Source of the DNA: Microvirga terricola
GTDB taxonomy: Bacteria > Pseudomonadota > Alphaproteobacteria > Rhizobiales > Beijerinckiaceae
DNA length: 64,000 nt
Assembly: GCF_011777495.1 (NCBI RefSeq)
Contig: NZ_JAATJS010000004.1
Span: 186,001 to 250,000 of the forward strand
Direction: 5' to 3'
Shown: positions 1 through 8,951 of the stretch, in pieces
Position numbering within the stretch: the stretch's first letter is position 1
Layout of the letters: every line of letters starts with the position of its first letter
Position numbers and translations under genes: made by a program
The notes under the pieces: generated by a model
What the model was told of the DNA's origin: nothing
The model's input: only the letters and a program-made list of their open reading frames with translations
Databases searched by the model: none

Positions 1-620
1 GCCTTCATCAGAATGCTGACGAGCTTAAACATTGCCTGAGAGAGAGATTGCATCAGAGTCGTCAACGGCGCGGCCTTGTCCCCGATCATCGCGAGCGAGA
101 TACCGAAGAGGACAGAGAAGAACAGAACCTGCAGGATATCGCCGGAAACGAATGCGCCGACGACGGTCGTCGGAATGATGTTCATCAAGAAGCCGGTGAT
201 GGTCTGCTCGTGGGCCTTGGCCGCATAGTCGGCAACCGCCTTCTGATCGAGGCTCGCCGCGCTGATATGCAGCCCATGTCCCGGCTGAACGATGTTGCCG
301 ATCACGAGGCCGACGATGAGGGCGAGGGTCGAGAAGACGAGGAAGTAGATCATCGCCTTTCCGGTGACGCGACCGACTTTCTGCAAATCGCTCATGCCCG
401 CAATGCCGGTGGTCACAGTCAGGAAAATGACGGGTGCGATGATCATCTTCACGAGTTTGATGAACGCATCGCCAAGCGGCTTCATGTCCGCCGCGAAGGA
501 CGGGTAGTAATGCCCGAGTAGGATCCCGGCGCTGATCGCAACGAGAACCTGGAAATATAGGTGCTGATAAAGCTTCTTCTTGCGCGGATGGGCCTTCGCA
601 GTGACTTCGACTGGGCTCAT
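1..620 (-). CDS. dctA: C4-dicarboxylate transporter DctA, N-terminal part (cut by window edge)
   Basis: Sodium/proton-coupled symporter of the dicarboxylate/amino acid:cation symporter (DAACS) family that imports succinate, fumarate and malate across the inner membrane. About 206 codons are visible, roughly half of the usual 430-450; the C-terminal half lies beyond position 1. The protein begins [20 protein letters not shown], followed by hydrophobic helices including [18 protein letters not shown], and carries the family segments [18 protein letters not shown] and [13 protein letters not shown]. The start is supported by GGAGGAAACG directly before the ATG at 620. It is divergent from dctBD, with a sigma-54 promoter at 724-739, so it should be expressed only when DctB/DctD sense dicarboxylates. 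Confidence 0.93.
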   Translation of the reverse strand, partial: MSPVEVTAKAHPRKKKLYQHLYFQVLVAISAGILLGHYYPSFAADMKPLGDAFIKLVKMIIAPVIFLTVTTGIAGMSDLQKVGRVTGKAMIYFLVFSTLALIVGLVIGNIVQPGHGLHISAASLDQKAVADYAAKAHEQTITGFLMNIIPTTVVGAFVSGDILQVLFFSVLFGISLAMIGDKAAPLTTLMQSLSQAMFKLVSILMK

Positions 621-694
621 CGTTTCCTCCGATGTTGCTATGAGGATCCTTACGCCTCGCGAATGTCCGGCTCCTTGGATCTCTTGGCTTATCG

Positions 695-709
695 GCCGCC
701 AGAGGCGGC
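695..709 (-). other. dctA leader hairpin
   Basis: Perfect 6-bp inverted repeat GCCGCC-TCT-GGCGGC (read on the minus strand). It lies just downstream of where transcription from the sigma-54 promoter should begin (about 12 bases past the -12 element). It would form a stem at the extreme 5' end of the dctA transcript. A role in mRNA stability is inference. Confidence 0.35.
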
Positions 710-723
710 GGCGTTTCGGTCAG

Positions 724-739
724 AGCAAAAATCGTGCCA
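724..739 (-). promoter_or_regulatory. sigma-54 (-24/-12) promoter of dctA
   Basis: On the minus strand the sequence is TGGCAC-GATTT-TTGCT, an exact fit to the RpoN consensus TGGCAC-N5-TTGCW, with the invariant GG at 738-737 and GC at 726-725. It lies 104-119 bases upstream of the dctA start and points toward it. DctA promoters of rhizobia are known to be RpoN/DctD dependent, and dctB/dctD are the divergent neighbours. Confidence 0.9.
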
Positions 740-844
740 GCCCCGTCTTGGGCGAATAAGATATTGATATAGACCGATAATATTTGTTGTGAGGGATATT
801 CGCCCATGCTGCCGTGCGGCTTTTCGCCTCGTATCTTGAATAGC

Positions 845-862
845 TGTGCGGAAAATTGCACA
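845..862. promoter_or_regulatory. Probable DctD upstream activating site
   Basis: TGTGCGGAAAATTGCACA is an 18-bp near-perfect palindrome (TGTGC...GCACA) about 105-125 bp upstream of the -24 element of the dctA promoter. This is the distance expected for a bacterial enhancer-binding protein. A weaker related element, GTGCGGCTTTTCGCC, starts at 814, giving a tandem arrangement like that known for rhizobial dctA. It would make any dctB start upstream of 862 unlikely, since the longest dctB frame begins inside this palindrome. Confidence 0.65.
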
Positions 863-890
863 AACGGAAATCCTTCAGGGGCGACCTCGC

Positions 891-2738
891 ATGCGCACAG
901 AACCCGTGCCGGCCGACAGAGAAATCGCCATACCGTCGGCTCGGTGGCCGATCTGGGCTATCTTGGCCGCAATCGTCATTGCATTCACGATTTGGTTCGC
1001 CGGAACCCTTGGAGAAACGCGCGCCTATGCAGCGCTCGAGGCTCAGGCCGATACTGCTGCCACGCTGGATATTGCGTTGCTCCGGAGCGAGTTGGACAAG
1101 CAGAGGTCCCTCCCCTTTGTGCTGTCGAAAGACCCGGACGTGCGCGACATTCTGTCGGCCCCCTCGCCTTCCGCGATTGCGTCGTTCAATGCCAAGCTTG
1201 AGGCTCTGCAGGAGGGAACACAGGCTGCCGTCATCTACCTCATCGGCGTCGACGGCATTGCCATTGCCGCTAGCAATTGGCGCGAGCCGACAAGCTTCGT
1301 CGGCAACGACTATCGCTTCCGGCGATATTTTCAGCGAGGCCTCTCAAACGGCGGCGATGAGCACTACGCGCTCGGCAGTGTGAGCCGTCACCCTGGCCTC
1401 TATATTTCCCGCCGCGTCGATGGCTCCTCCGGCCCGCTCGGCGTGATCGTGGTGAAGGTCGAGTTCGACCAAGTGGAGGCGGAGTGGGCTCGTTCCGGAA
1501 ACCCGGCCTATGTGACCGACCAGAGCGGGATTGTCCTAGTGACGAGCGTTCCCGAATGGCGGTTCATGGCGGAGCGAAACATTGCGCCGCAAGACGCCCA
1601 TGCCATTCGCGAGAGCCTGCAGTTCGGAGACGCATCGCTTCAACCCCTTCCACTGAAAGCAGATTCCGCGTCATCGCGATCCAAGACACTCCTTGCCTCT
1701 TTGCCGGGGGGCTCCAACGCAACGCAGGTCTTGGTGACCGAGAACGCTATGCCGACGACGCAATGGACCTTTCACCTGCTCACCCCCTCTGACAAGGAAG
1801 TAAGGTCCGGCATTTTGAACACGCGACTGGCCGCTCTATCTCTCGTGACGCCATTTCTCGCCGGCGCAGCCTTCGTCATCTACCGCCGCAACCGAGCAAT
1901 CGGCCGCGCGGCCATGCAGGAGGCTGCGCGCAGAGAGCTTGAACAGCGGGTGTCAGAAAGAACTGAGGAGTTAAGCGCTGCGAACAACCGTCTCATTGCC
2001 GAGATGGACGAGCGGCAGAAGGTAGAGACGAGACTCCAAGCCATCCGTGATGAACTGGTGCAAGCTAACCGCCTCGGCTCGCTGGGGCAGATCGCGGCCG
2101 GCGTCGCACATGAGATCAATCAACCAGTCGCGGCCATCCGGACATATGCGGACAATGCCCGGGTTTTCCTTGAGCGCAACGAGGCGGAACCCGTACAAAG
2201 GAATTTGGCAACCATTGCCAACCTGACCGAGCGGATCGGTGCAATCACCGACGAGTTGCGCTCGTTTTCTCGTAAGGGGACTGGCGAGATCGGGCCGGTT
2301 CGTGTGGAAGACGTCATCAACGGCGCTCTGCTTCTGCTTGGGAGTCGATTCAAACAGCAGGGCATCTTGCTGTTGCGGGATGATCCGCCACCAGATTTGA
2401 AGGTCGCCGGAACCCGCGTCCGCTTGGAGCAGGTTCTGGTCAATCTTCTCCAAAATGCCGTCGAGGCACTTGAGGGCCAGCCCGGAGCAGAGGTGAGGAT
2501 CGGTCTCGTCGAGGACGGGGATTTCGTCTGGTTGTCGGTCCGCGACAATGGGCCGGGCATCCCACCTGAGACCATGACCGAACTGTTCACACCGTTCAGC
2601 ACCACGAAGCCACGCGGCTTGGGGCTGGGCCTCGTGATCTCGAACGACATTGCAACCGAGTTTGGCGGCCACCTCTCGGTTGAGAGCGCATTGGGTCAGG
2701 GGGCTGTCTTTACAATTCACCTGCGGAGAATTCATTGA
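891..2738 (+). CDS. dctB: C4-dicarboxylate sensor histidine kinase DctB
   Basis: Membrane sensor kinase that detects periplasmic C4-dicarboxylates and phosphorylates DctD. The 615-residue protein has TM1 at about 19-39, a large periplasmic Cache-type sensor region, and TM2 at about 312-332. A coiled linker (REL...ERTEEL) leads to the HisKA helix with the phospho-acceptor in GVAHEINQP (about H405). The HATPase domain has an N-box [18 protein letters not shown] and GLGLGL. Length and order match the DctB family. ATG 891 is preferred over GTG 846 because AGGGGCG precedes it and 846 lies inside the probable DctD site. Its stop overlaps the dctD start (TGATG), so the two are translationally coupled. 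Confidence 0.93.
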   Translation: MRTEPVPADREIAIPSARWPIWAILAAIVIAFTIWFAGTLGETRAYAALEAQADTAATLDIALLRSELDKQRSLPFVLSKDPDVRDILSAPSPSAIASFNAKLEALQEGTQAAVIYLIGVDGIAIAASNWREPTSFVGNDYRFRRYFQRGLSNGGDEHYALGSVSRHPGLYISRRVDGSSGPLGVIVVKVEFDQVEAEWARSGNPAYVTDQSGIVLVTSVPEWRFMAERNIAPQDAHAIRESLQFGDASLQPLPLKADSASSRSKTLLASLPGGSNATQVLVTENAMPTTQWTFHLLTPSDKEVRSGILNTRLAALSLVTPFLAGAAFVIYRRNRAIGRAAMQEAARRELEQRVSERTEELSAANNRLIAEMDERQKVETRLQAIRDELVQANRLGSLGQIAAGVAHEINQPVAAIRTYADNARVFLERNEAEPVQRNLATIANLTERIGAITDELRSFSRKGTGEIGPVRVEDVINGALLLLGSRFKQQGILLLRDDPPPDLKVAGTRVRLEQVLVNLLQNAVEALEGQPGAEVRIGLVEDGDFVWLSVRDNGPGIPPETMTELFTPFSTTKPRGLGLGLVISNDIATEFGGHLSVESALGQGAVFTIHLRRIH

Positions 2739-4093
2739 TGAACGAAACCCGCATCAGGATCGCCTTTGTCGACGATGACAAGGAGCTACGCGAAGCCAAC
2801 ACGCAGACGCTGGAGCTGGCAGGCTTCAAGCCCCTGCCATTCGCTTCAGCGTCCGCCGCGCTAGCGGCATTGACCCAAGAATTCGAAGGCGTCGTCGTCA
2901 CCGACATCCGCATGCCGCACATCGATGGGATGCAGCTTTTCCGGCGGCTTAAGGAGATCGACCCTGATTTGCCGGTCATTTTCATCACTGGCCATGGCGA
3001 CATCCCTACGGCCGTCGAGGCCCTGCGCGAAGGCGCCTACGATTTCATTACGAAGCCGTTCGCGGCGGACCGTCTCCTTCAAAGCATCCGGCGCGCCGTC
3101 GAAAAGCGCGGCCTCGTTCTTGAAAATCGCCGTCTCAAGGCAGCCACGGAGAACATCGACGGCACTCTCCCGCTCATAGGCGAGACGCCAGCTATGCAAC
3201 GCCTCCGCCAGACGCTGCGCCACATCGCCGATGCCGATGTGGACGTGCTGGTGGCCGGAGAAACAGGAAGCGGAAAAGAGGTGGTCGCCAGCGCCCTCCA
3301 TCAATGGAGCCGACGTCGGGGCAAGCCCTTTGTCGCCGTCAATTGCGGTGCCTTGCCCGACACGATGATCGAAAGCGAGCTTTTCGGACACGAACCCGGG
3401 GCCTTTACGGGCGCGCAGAAGAAACGGATCGGTCGCATCGAATATTCCAGCGGCGGGTCGCTTTTTCTCGATGAGATAGAAAGCATGCCGCTCGATGCTC
3501 AAGTGAAGCTGCTGCGCGTTCTCGAAACCCGCAGGATCACGCCCCTTGGGACGAATGAAATTCGCAATGTGGATTTGCGCGTCATCGCGGCGGCCAAGGT
3601 CGATCTGGGCGAGGCGTCCAAGCTCGGCCGCTTCCGAGAGGATCTGTTCTATCGCCTGAACGTCGTGACCATTCGCATCCCGCCTTTGAGGGAGCGAAAA
3701 GACGACATCCCGCTTCTCTTCGCACACTTCGCCCGGCTGGCAGCAGCCCGATTCAACCGTGAGCCTCCGCCCCTTTCGGCGCCTGTGAGAAGCTATCTCA
3801 TGGCCCATGACTGGCCCGGCAATGTCCGCGAGCTTGCGCATTTTGCCGAGCGCCTGACGCTCGGCGTCGCCGAGGTCGACATACCTCAAACGGGCACGCC
3901 CGCGATCTCTATGGCCCTGCCGGAGCGAATGGAGCTTTACGAAGCCAGTTTGATCCGCGAAGCGCTCGCTGCCCATGGCGGCGACGTGCGCTTGACCATT
4001 GAAGCCCTCGGCATCCCCAGAAAGACCTTTTACGACAAGCTTCAGCGTCACGGGATCAGTCGCGCCGATTTCGTGCCAGCAGAAAGGTCGTGA
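2738..4093 (+). CDS. dctD: C4-dicarboxylate response regulator DctD (sigma-54 activator)
   Basis: NtrC-family transcriptional activator of 451 residues. The N-terminal receiver has the phospho-acceptor Asp at about 56 in VVTDIRMP. The central AAA+ domain has Walker A GETGSGKE (about 173) and the sigma-54 contact loop GAFTGA (about 221). A C-terminal Fis-type helix-turn-helix reads [17 protein letters not shown]. It hydrolyses ATP to remodel RpoN holoenzyme at the dctA promoter at 724-739. ATG 2738 overlaps the dctB stop; GGAGA lies 9 bases upstream. All catalytic motifs are intact. It converges on the amidohydrolase gene at 4113. Confidence 0.95.
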   Translation: MNETRIRIAFVDDDKELREANTQTLELAGFKPLPFASASAALAALTQEFEGVVVTDIRMPHIDGMQLFRRLKEIDPDLPVIFITGHGDIPTAVEALREGAYDFITKPFAADRLLQSIRRAVEKRGLVLENRRLKAATENIDGTLPLIGETPAMQRLRQTLRHIADADVDVLVAGETGSGKEVVASALHQWSRRRGKPFVAVNCGALPDTMIESELFGHEPGAFTGAQKKRIGRIEYSSGGSLFLDEIESMPLDAQVKLLRVLETRRITPLGTNEIRNVDLRVIAAAKVDLGEASKLGRFREDLFYRLNVVTIRIPPLRERKDDIPLLFAHFARLAAARFNREPPPLSAPVRSYLMAHDWPGNVRELAHFAERLTLGVAEVDIPQTGTPAISMALPERMELYEASLIREALAAHGGDVRLTIEALGIPRKTFYDKLQRHGISRADFVPAERS

Positions 4094-4105
4094 TGACCCG
4101 ACGAA

Positions 4106-4121
4106 GGCCGTGTTAACGGCC
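4106..4121. terminator. Small hairpin between convergent dctD and amidohydrolase genes
   Basis: GGCCGT-GTTA-ACGGCC is a perfect 6-bp stem with a tetraloop, 12 bases past the dctD stop and overlapping the TAA of the opposite gene. There is no clear T-run on either side, so it is at best a weak bidirectional terminator. Confidence 0.4.
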
Positions 4122-5354
4122 AAACCGTCTATCGTATTCCAGCACCGCGTTCAGCAGAACCTGAGCGCCGGCGGCGCATTCCTCAAGCGTCGTGCTCTCC
4201 GCCTCGTTATGGCTCAGCCCGCCCTCGCAAGGGACGAAGATCATCGTTGTCGGCGCAACGCGGGCGATATAGGCGGCGTCGTGCCCCGCTCCCGACACCA
4301 TGTCGCGAGCGGGCATGCCGGCCCTCTCGGTGCCGGTACGAACGGCGGCGATGCAATCGGGGTCGAACTTGACCGCGGGCGAGTCCCAAACCTTTTTCGC
4401 GACAGGCTCCAGGCCGATCTCGTTTGAGACGGCCGGGATCGCCTCCATCAGCTTGCGCTCCATCACATCGAGCACGGCGTCGTCCGGGTGTCGGAAGTCC
4501 ACCGTGAAGAACACGTGCCCCGGGATCACATTACGGGAGTTCGGCGTGACCTCAACGAGGCCTACAGTCCCGACCGCGGACGGTGCGTGTTCGAGGGCGA
4601 TCCGGTTGACATGCTCGACGACCCGCGCCGCGCCCAAAAGCGCATTGGCCCGCAAGTGCATGGGGGTCGAGCCGGTATGCGCTTCCCGACCGGTCAATTC
4701 GACTTCATACCAGCGCATGCCCTGTACGCCGGTCACGACGCCAATGGCCTTCCTTTCTGCTTCGAGAATGGGCCCCTGCTCGATATGAAGCTCGAACATC
4801 GCGCCGAATTTTACGGAACCGGGTGCGGCGTCGCCGCGATAGCCGATACCGTCGATGGCGTCGGAAAAGCGCACTCCCTGACGATCTTCTCGGCTGTCGG
4901 CAAAGGCCCGGTCGAAAACGCCCGCATAGACGCCTGAGCCAAGCATGGCAGGCGCGAAACGAGAGCCCTCTTCGTTCGTCCAGTTCACGAGCATGAGCGG
5001 TGCGTTCGTCTCGTAGCTGAGGTCGTGCAGCGTGCGCAGAACCTCCAACCCGCCGAGGACACCGAGAACCCCATCGAACTTGCCGCCGGTCGGCTGCGTG
5101 TCCAGGTGGCTGCCGATGGCGATAGGTTCGATGTCACTCCTCTTGCCTGGCTTGAACGCAAACATGTTGCCGACCTGGTCGACTGTGACCGTGCAACCCA
5201 ACGCCTCGCATTGCCCTCTAAACCAGTCCCGCACGACTTTATCGAGATCCGTGAGGGTCAGTCGGCAAATCCCGCCCTTGGCCGTACCGCCAATCTGCGC
5301 GGTCTCCATGAGGCTATCCCAGAGGCGCTGTGGGTTGATTGTCAGGTTTTGCAT
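4113..5354 (-). CDS. N-carbamoyl-beta-alanine amidohydrolase (M20-type beta-ureidopropionase)
   Basis: Zinc-dependent amidase of the hydantoinase/carbamoylase branch of peptidase family M20. By context it hydrolyses N-carbamoyl-beta-alanine (or the beta-aminoisobutyrate analogue) to the beta-amino acid, CO2 and ammonia, the third step of reductive pyrimidine degradation. The 413-residue protein shows the metal-site signature GSHLDTQPTGGKFDGVLG, then NWTNEEGSRFAPAMLGSG, a dimerisation-domain segment GREAHTGSTPM, and a C-terminal metal residue region SHNEAES. The start is the ATG at 5354 (MQNLTINPQRL) with GAGAG upstream; a longer frame begins with TTG at 5405. It is the last gene of the operon that begins at 12188. 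Allantoate amidohydrolase or a general L-carbamoylase are alternatives that context makes less likely. Confidence 0.85.
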   Translation of the reverse strand: MQNLTINPQRLWDSLMETAQIGGTAKGGICRLTLTDLDKVVRDWFRGQCEALGCTVTVDQVGNMFAFKPGKRSDIEPIAIGSHLDTQPTGGKFDGVLGVLGGLEVLRTLHDLSYETNAPLMLVNWTNEEGSRFAPAMLGSGVYAGVFDRAFADSREDRQGVRFSDAIDGIGYRGDAAPGSVKFGAMFELHIEQGPILEAERKAIGVVTGVQGMRWYEVELTGREAHTGSTPMHLRANALLGAARVVEHVNRIALEHAPSAVGTVGLVEVTPNSRNVIPGHVFFTVDFRHPDDAVLDVMERKLMEAIPAVSNEIGLEPVAKKVWDSPAVKFDPDCIAAVRTGTERAGMPARDMVSGAGHDAAYIARVAPTTMIFVPCEGGLSHNEAESTTLEECAAGAQVLLNAVLEYDRRFGR

Positions 5355-5442
5355 GGTCTCGATCTCTCGGATGGTCGGCAATGAGCATCGTGAGGCTCCC
5401 GCCAAAACAGGGGCGGAAGCTCTTGAATGAAGCGCTGTCGGA

Positions 5443-6882
5443 TCAGCGCGCCACGGCTGTGGGGGCAGTGTTCGCCTTCAGGCGGCGCTGCGCTTCGGCA
5501 TAGGCCGGGAGCGGTCGCCGGGATACAAAACGGCCCTGTCCACGTTGCGCCTTCACCTGTCCATTCTCGGCCGCCAAATGACCGCGCAGATAGACCTTCG
5601 CCGGCAGGCCGGTGAGTTTGAAGCCCTCGAAGACGTTGTATTCGATACGGCTGACTTGGTTCTTTGCCGAGATGGTGTTGGTCGCGGTCGGGTCCCAGAT
5701 CACGATGTCCGCATCCGCGCCGGGCATGATGACACCCTTTTGCGGATACATGTTGAGAATGCGGGCGGCGTTGGCGGATGTGACGGCAACGAACTCGTTT
5801 GGAGTCAGCCGCCCCGAATTCACGCCCGCGCTCCAGAGCACCGGCATACGATCCTCAAGCCCGCCCGTGCCATTCGGGATCGAACGAAAATCGTTCTTGC
5901 CGATGCGCTTCTGCTCCATGGTGAAGGAACAATGGTCGGTCGCCACCACCTGAAGGGAGCCCGCCTGAAGGCCCGCCCAAAGGCTGTCCTGGTGGGATTT
6001 TGGCCGGAATGGAGGCGACATCACGCGCTGCGCCGCATGGTCCCAGCTCTGGTTGAGATAGTCGGTCTCGTCGAGCACGAGATGCTGGATCAGCGGCTCG
6101 CCGAACACACGCTTGCCCTCGGCACGCGCCCGCGAGATCGCCTCATGCGCCGGCTTCGATGAGGTGTGGACGACGTAAAGCGGGCAGCCCGCCATGTCGG
6201 CGATCATAATTGCGCGCTGGGCGGCTTCGCCTTCGACCTCTGGCGGGCGCGAATAAGCGTGGAACTCGGGACCCGTCTTGCCTTGCGCGATAAAGGATTC
6301 CTGCATCTGCGCAACGACGTCGCCATTCTCAGCGTGAACCAGAGCGATGGCACCCAGTTCGGCGCAGCGCTTGAAGGAGCGGAAGAGGACGTCATCATCC
6401 ACCATCAACGCGCCCTTATAGGCCATGAAATGCTTGAACGTGTTCACGCCATGGGTGTTCACGATCTCGCCCATCTCCCGCTCTATCTGTTCCGACCAGG
6501 AGGTGACGGCCAGATGGTAGGAGTAATCGCCGGCCGCCTTTTCGGACTTGCTGCGCCAGTCCCGGTACGCGTCAATGAGAGATTGACCGGGGCCGGGAAT
6601 GCAGAAGTCGACGATGGTCGTAGTGCCGCCGGAAAGCGCCGCTTTCGTGCCCCACTCGAAATCGTCCGCCGACACGGTTCCCATGAAGAGAAGTTCCATA
6701 TGCGTATGCGGGTCGATGCCGCCCGGCATGACATAAGCGCCACCCGCATCGACGATCTCGGCACCGGTCGGCGCTCCGAGATTTTCGCCAACAGCAACGA
6801 TCCGCTCGCCGTCCACCAGCACATCGGCGCGGCGGCTCATATCCGCATTGACGACGGTGCCACCGCGAATGAGTAGGGTCAT
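5443..6882 (-). CDS. hydA: Dihydropyrimidinase (D-hydantoinase)
   Basis: Binuclear zinc cyclic amidohydrolase that opens dihydrouracil and dihydrothymine to N-carbamoyl-beta-amino acids in the cytoplasm. The 479 residues match the family length. Metal ligands are visible: HTH at about 59-61 (GGIDPHTHME), the lysine expected to be carboxylated in FMAYKG (about 156), a later His in VVHTSSKPA, and the Asp of ATDHCSF. The start is preceded by GGAGGA. It lies 88 bp upstream of the amidohydrolase that takes its product and 85 bp downstream of the ABC binding-protein gene, in the same operon. Confidence 0.93.
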   Translation of the reverse strand: MTLLIRGGTVVNADMSRRADVLVDGERIVAVGENLGAPTGAEIVDAGGAYVMPGGIDPHTHMELLFMGTVSADDFEWGTKAALSGGTTTIVDFCIPGPGQSLIDAYRDWRSKSEKAAGDYSYHLAVTSWSEQIEREMGEIVNTHGVNTFKHFMAYKGALMVDDDVLFRSFKRCAELGAIALVHAENGDVVAQMQESFIAQGKTGPEFHAYSRPPEVEGEAAQRAIMIADMAGCPLYVVHTSSKPAHEAISRARAEGKRVFGEPLIQHLVLDETDYLNQSWDHAAQRVMSPPFRPKSHQDSLWAGLQAGSLQVVATDHCSFTMEQKRIGKNDFRSIPNGTGGLEDRMPVLWSAGVNSGRLTPNEFVAVTSANAARILNMYPQKGVIMPGADADIVIWDPTATNTISAKNQVSRIEYNVFEGFKLTGLPAKVYLRGHLAAENGQVKAQRGQGRFVSRRPLPAYAEAQRRLKANTAPTAVAR

Positions 6883-6928
6883 GATGGATGTCTCCTCCGG
6901 TCGTTATTGTGAGGCTTTTGGAGCAATT

Positions 6929-6953
6929 CGCCCCTCCCCGAAGGAGAGGGGCG
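6929..6953 (-). other. Intra-operon stem-loop with UUCG-type loop
   Basis: On the minus strand CGCCCCTC...GAGGGGCG forms an 8-bp stem around a TCCTTCGGG loop that contains a C(TTCG)G tetraloop core. It sits between the binding-protein gene and hydA and has no following T-run. It resembles the stem-loops often found after binding-protein genes, which stabilise the upstream mRNA; that role is inference. Confidence 0.5.
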
Positions 6954-6967
6954 TCTTGATGTGATCG

Positions 6968-7960
6968 TTACTTGATCGCGTCGGTGACTGCGCTGCTCCA
7001 GGCGCCGTCCGGCTTCTTGGTGATCACCGGAGCATCGCCACCGGAGGCGAGGAGCGTCGCGACCGTGCGGTCGTAGTCGGCCGGATCGAGCTTGCCCTTG
7101 CCCGAGGTCTCGAGCAGTTTCGCGATCTCGCCCGCCATACGCTTCTGGTGCTTCTCGGTCTGCGCGCCCGAGGCGTCGTTGTCGAGGACGATCTTGGCTG
7201 CCTCGTCCGGGTTCTGGCGCATGTAGTCCCAGCCCTTTTGGGAGGCGGCAACGAACTTCGCCATCTTCGCGACGAAGGCCGGGTCCTTCAGCTTGTCCTG
7301 CATAACATAAAGGCCGTCCTCCAGCGTCGCGACGCCCTGGTCCTCGTACTTGAAGACGACGAGCTGCTCGGGCTTGAAGCCGGCATCGATGACCTGCCAA
7401 TACTCGTTGTAGGTCATGGTGGAGATGCAGTCGGCCTGCTTCTGGATCAGCGGATCAACGTTGAAGCCTTGCTTGAGCACCTTCACACCGCCGGCGGAAC
7501 CATCGGTCTTGTATCCGAGCTTCGCCATCCAGGCGAGGAACGGATATTCATTGCCCGAGAACCACACGCCGAGGGTGCGGCCCTTGAGGTCCTGCGGCGT
7601 CTTGATGCCGGTCTCCGCGCGACAGGTGAGCATCATGCCGGATTTCTTGAACGGCTGCGCGATGTTGACGAGCGGAACACCCTTTTCACGAGCGGCGAGC
7701 GCAGAGGGCATCCAATCGACGACCACATCGGCTCCGCCACCGGCGATCACCTGCGGCGGCGCAATATCCGGTCCGCCCGGCTTGATCGTCACATCGAGAC
7801 CGGCTTCCTTGTAGAAACCCTTGTCTTTCGCGACATAATAGCCCGCGAACTGTGCTTGCGTGACCCACTTGAGCTGGATCGTGACCTTGTCGGATTGGGC
7901 GACGGCGGTGGTCGTGAAGCCGAGCGCAAGCGCGCTGGCGAGTAGAACGCTTCTCATCAT
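6968..7960 (-). CDS. ABC transporter substrate-binding protein, NMT1/THI5-like (pyrimidine uptake?)
   Basis: Periplasmic binding protein of 330 residues with a cleavable signal peptide (MMRSVLLASALALGFTTTAVAQ). The mature part begins with VTIQLKWVTQAQFAGYYVAKD and contains KGFYKEAGLDVTI and LKGRTLGVW, typical of the NMT1/THI5 (SsuA/TauA-like) fold that binds pyrimidine-like ligands in some members. The start at 7960 follows GGAGGAGAGAAG. It shares an operon with two permeases, an ATPase and the pyrimidine-degrading enzymes, so import of uracil, thymine, a dihydropyrimidine or a carbamoyl intermediate is the likely role. The exact ligand cannot be read from sequence. Confidence 0.85.
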   Translation of the reverse strand: MMRSVLLASALALGFTTTAVAQSDKVTIQLKWVTQAQFAGYYVAKDKGFYKEAGLDVTIKPGGPDIAPPQVIAGGGADVVVDWMPSALAAREKGVPLVNIAQPFKKSGMMLTCRAETGIKTPQDLKGRTLGVWFSGNEYPFLAWMAKLGYKTDGSAGGVKVLKQGFNVDPLIQKQADCISTMTYNEYWQVIDAGFKPEQLVVFKYEDQGVATLEDGLYVMQDKLKDPAFVAKMAKFVAASQKGWDYMRQNPDEAAKIVLDNDASGAQTEKHQKRMAGEIAKLLETSGKGKLDPADYDRTVATLLASGGDAPVITKKPDGAWSSAVTDAIK

Positions 7961-7991
7961 CTTCTCTCCTCCTACGCCGCCGCGGGTTCCC

Positions 7992-8951
7992 TTATGTGCG
8001 GTACGACGGATGCCAAAAGGTTGCGCCCCGCTCCACCAGAGCGACGAGGCCGTAGAAAAGCGATCCGGCGATGGCCGCGAGCGCGATTTCGGCCCACACC
8101 ATGTCGAGGGACATGCGGGCAACCTCAATCGAGATTCTGAAGCCCATGCCGACGATGGGAGTGCCGAAAAACTCCGCGACGATCGCGCCGATCAGCGCGA
8201 GCGTGGAATTGATCTTCAGAGCATTGAAGATGAAAGGCAGAGCGACGGGCAGCCGAAGCTTGAAGAGCGTCGTCCAGTAACCGGCTGCGTAAGACCGCAT
8301 CAGATCCCGTTCCAGCCTCCCGGCGGCCGCGAGACCAGCGACTGTGTTCACCAGCATGGGGAAGAAGGTCATCACGACGACGACGGCGGCCTTCGAGGGC
8401 CAATCGAAACCGAACCACATGACCATGATCGGCGCGATGCCTATGACCGGCAAGGCGGCGACGAAATTGCCGAGAGGTAGCAGGCCGCGCCTTAGGAACG
8501 GGATTCGGTCGGCGACAATGGCGACGAGAAAGCCGGAGAGGCATCCGATCATATAGCCGGAGAGAACGGACTTCACGAATGTCTGCAGAAAGTCCTCGAG
8601 AAGGACAGGTAGCGAGGCCGCAAATCGACTGCCGATGGCGGACGGCGCAGGCATCAGTACGGAAGGAACGCCCGCGCCGACGACGATGACCTCCCAGAGG
8701 AAGAACAGAAAAGCGCCGAACAGGATTGGAATACACAGCCCGAGGAAGCGCCTTGCGCCGGGAGTCTTGAGGCGCAAATTCGACAGCCCGTTCAGCGCGA
8801 CGGCGGCGGCGAGCCACAGGGCGCTCACGAAGGCCCAGAACACCGGTCCGGCCTGACCGGCAACATTCGGGCTATGCGCCAGAATGAGCGCATAGATCCA
8901 GCCCAGGAGAACGAAGGGGGCGAGGATACCCCCGCGATGAAAGCCTGTCAT
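7992..8951 (-). CDS. ABC transporter permease (SsuC/ThiX-like), 1
   Basis: Inner-membrane permease of 319 residues with several hydrophobic helices. The BPD_transp_1 coupling loop around RLERDLMRSYAAGYWTTLFK-LRLP is the EAA-type contact to the ATPase. Its N-terminal ~100 residues carry three extra helices ahead of the core domain. The start codon overlaps the stop of the upstream permease (ATGA at 8948-8951), so they are coupled and probably form a heterodimer. It belongs to the NMT1-type pyrimidine-locus importer. Confidence 0.88.
   Translation of the reverse strand: MTGFHRGGILAPFVLLGWIYALILAHSPNVAGQAGPVFWAFVSALWLAAAVALNGLSNLRLKTPGARRFLGLCIPILFGAFLFFLWEVIVVGAGVPSVLMPAPSAIGSRFAASLPVLLEDFLQTFVKSVLSGYMIGCLSGFLVAIVADRIPFLRRGLLPLGNFVAALPVIGIAPIMVMWFGFDWPSKAAVVVVMTFFPMLVNTVAGLAAAGRLERDLMRSYAAGYWTTLFKLRLPVALPFIFNALKINSTLALIGAIVAEFFGTPIVGMGFRISIEVARMSLDMVWAEIALAAIAGSLFYGLVALVERGATFWHPSYRT

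Noticed and set aside
48-521. 157-codon open frame on the plus strand
   Set aside because: It is antisense to dctA, which has clear family motifs; its protein is low-complexity and charged, typical of an antisense shadow.
846-890. Extended N-terminus of dctB from GTG 846
   Set aside because: No ribosome-binding site, the start lies inside the DctD-like palindrome, and the added 15 residues have no family support; ATG 891 fits better.
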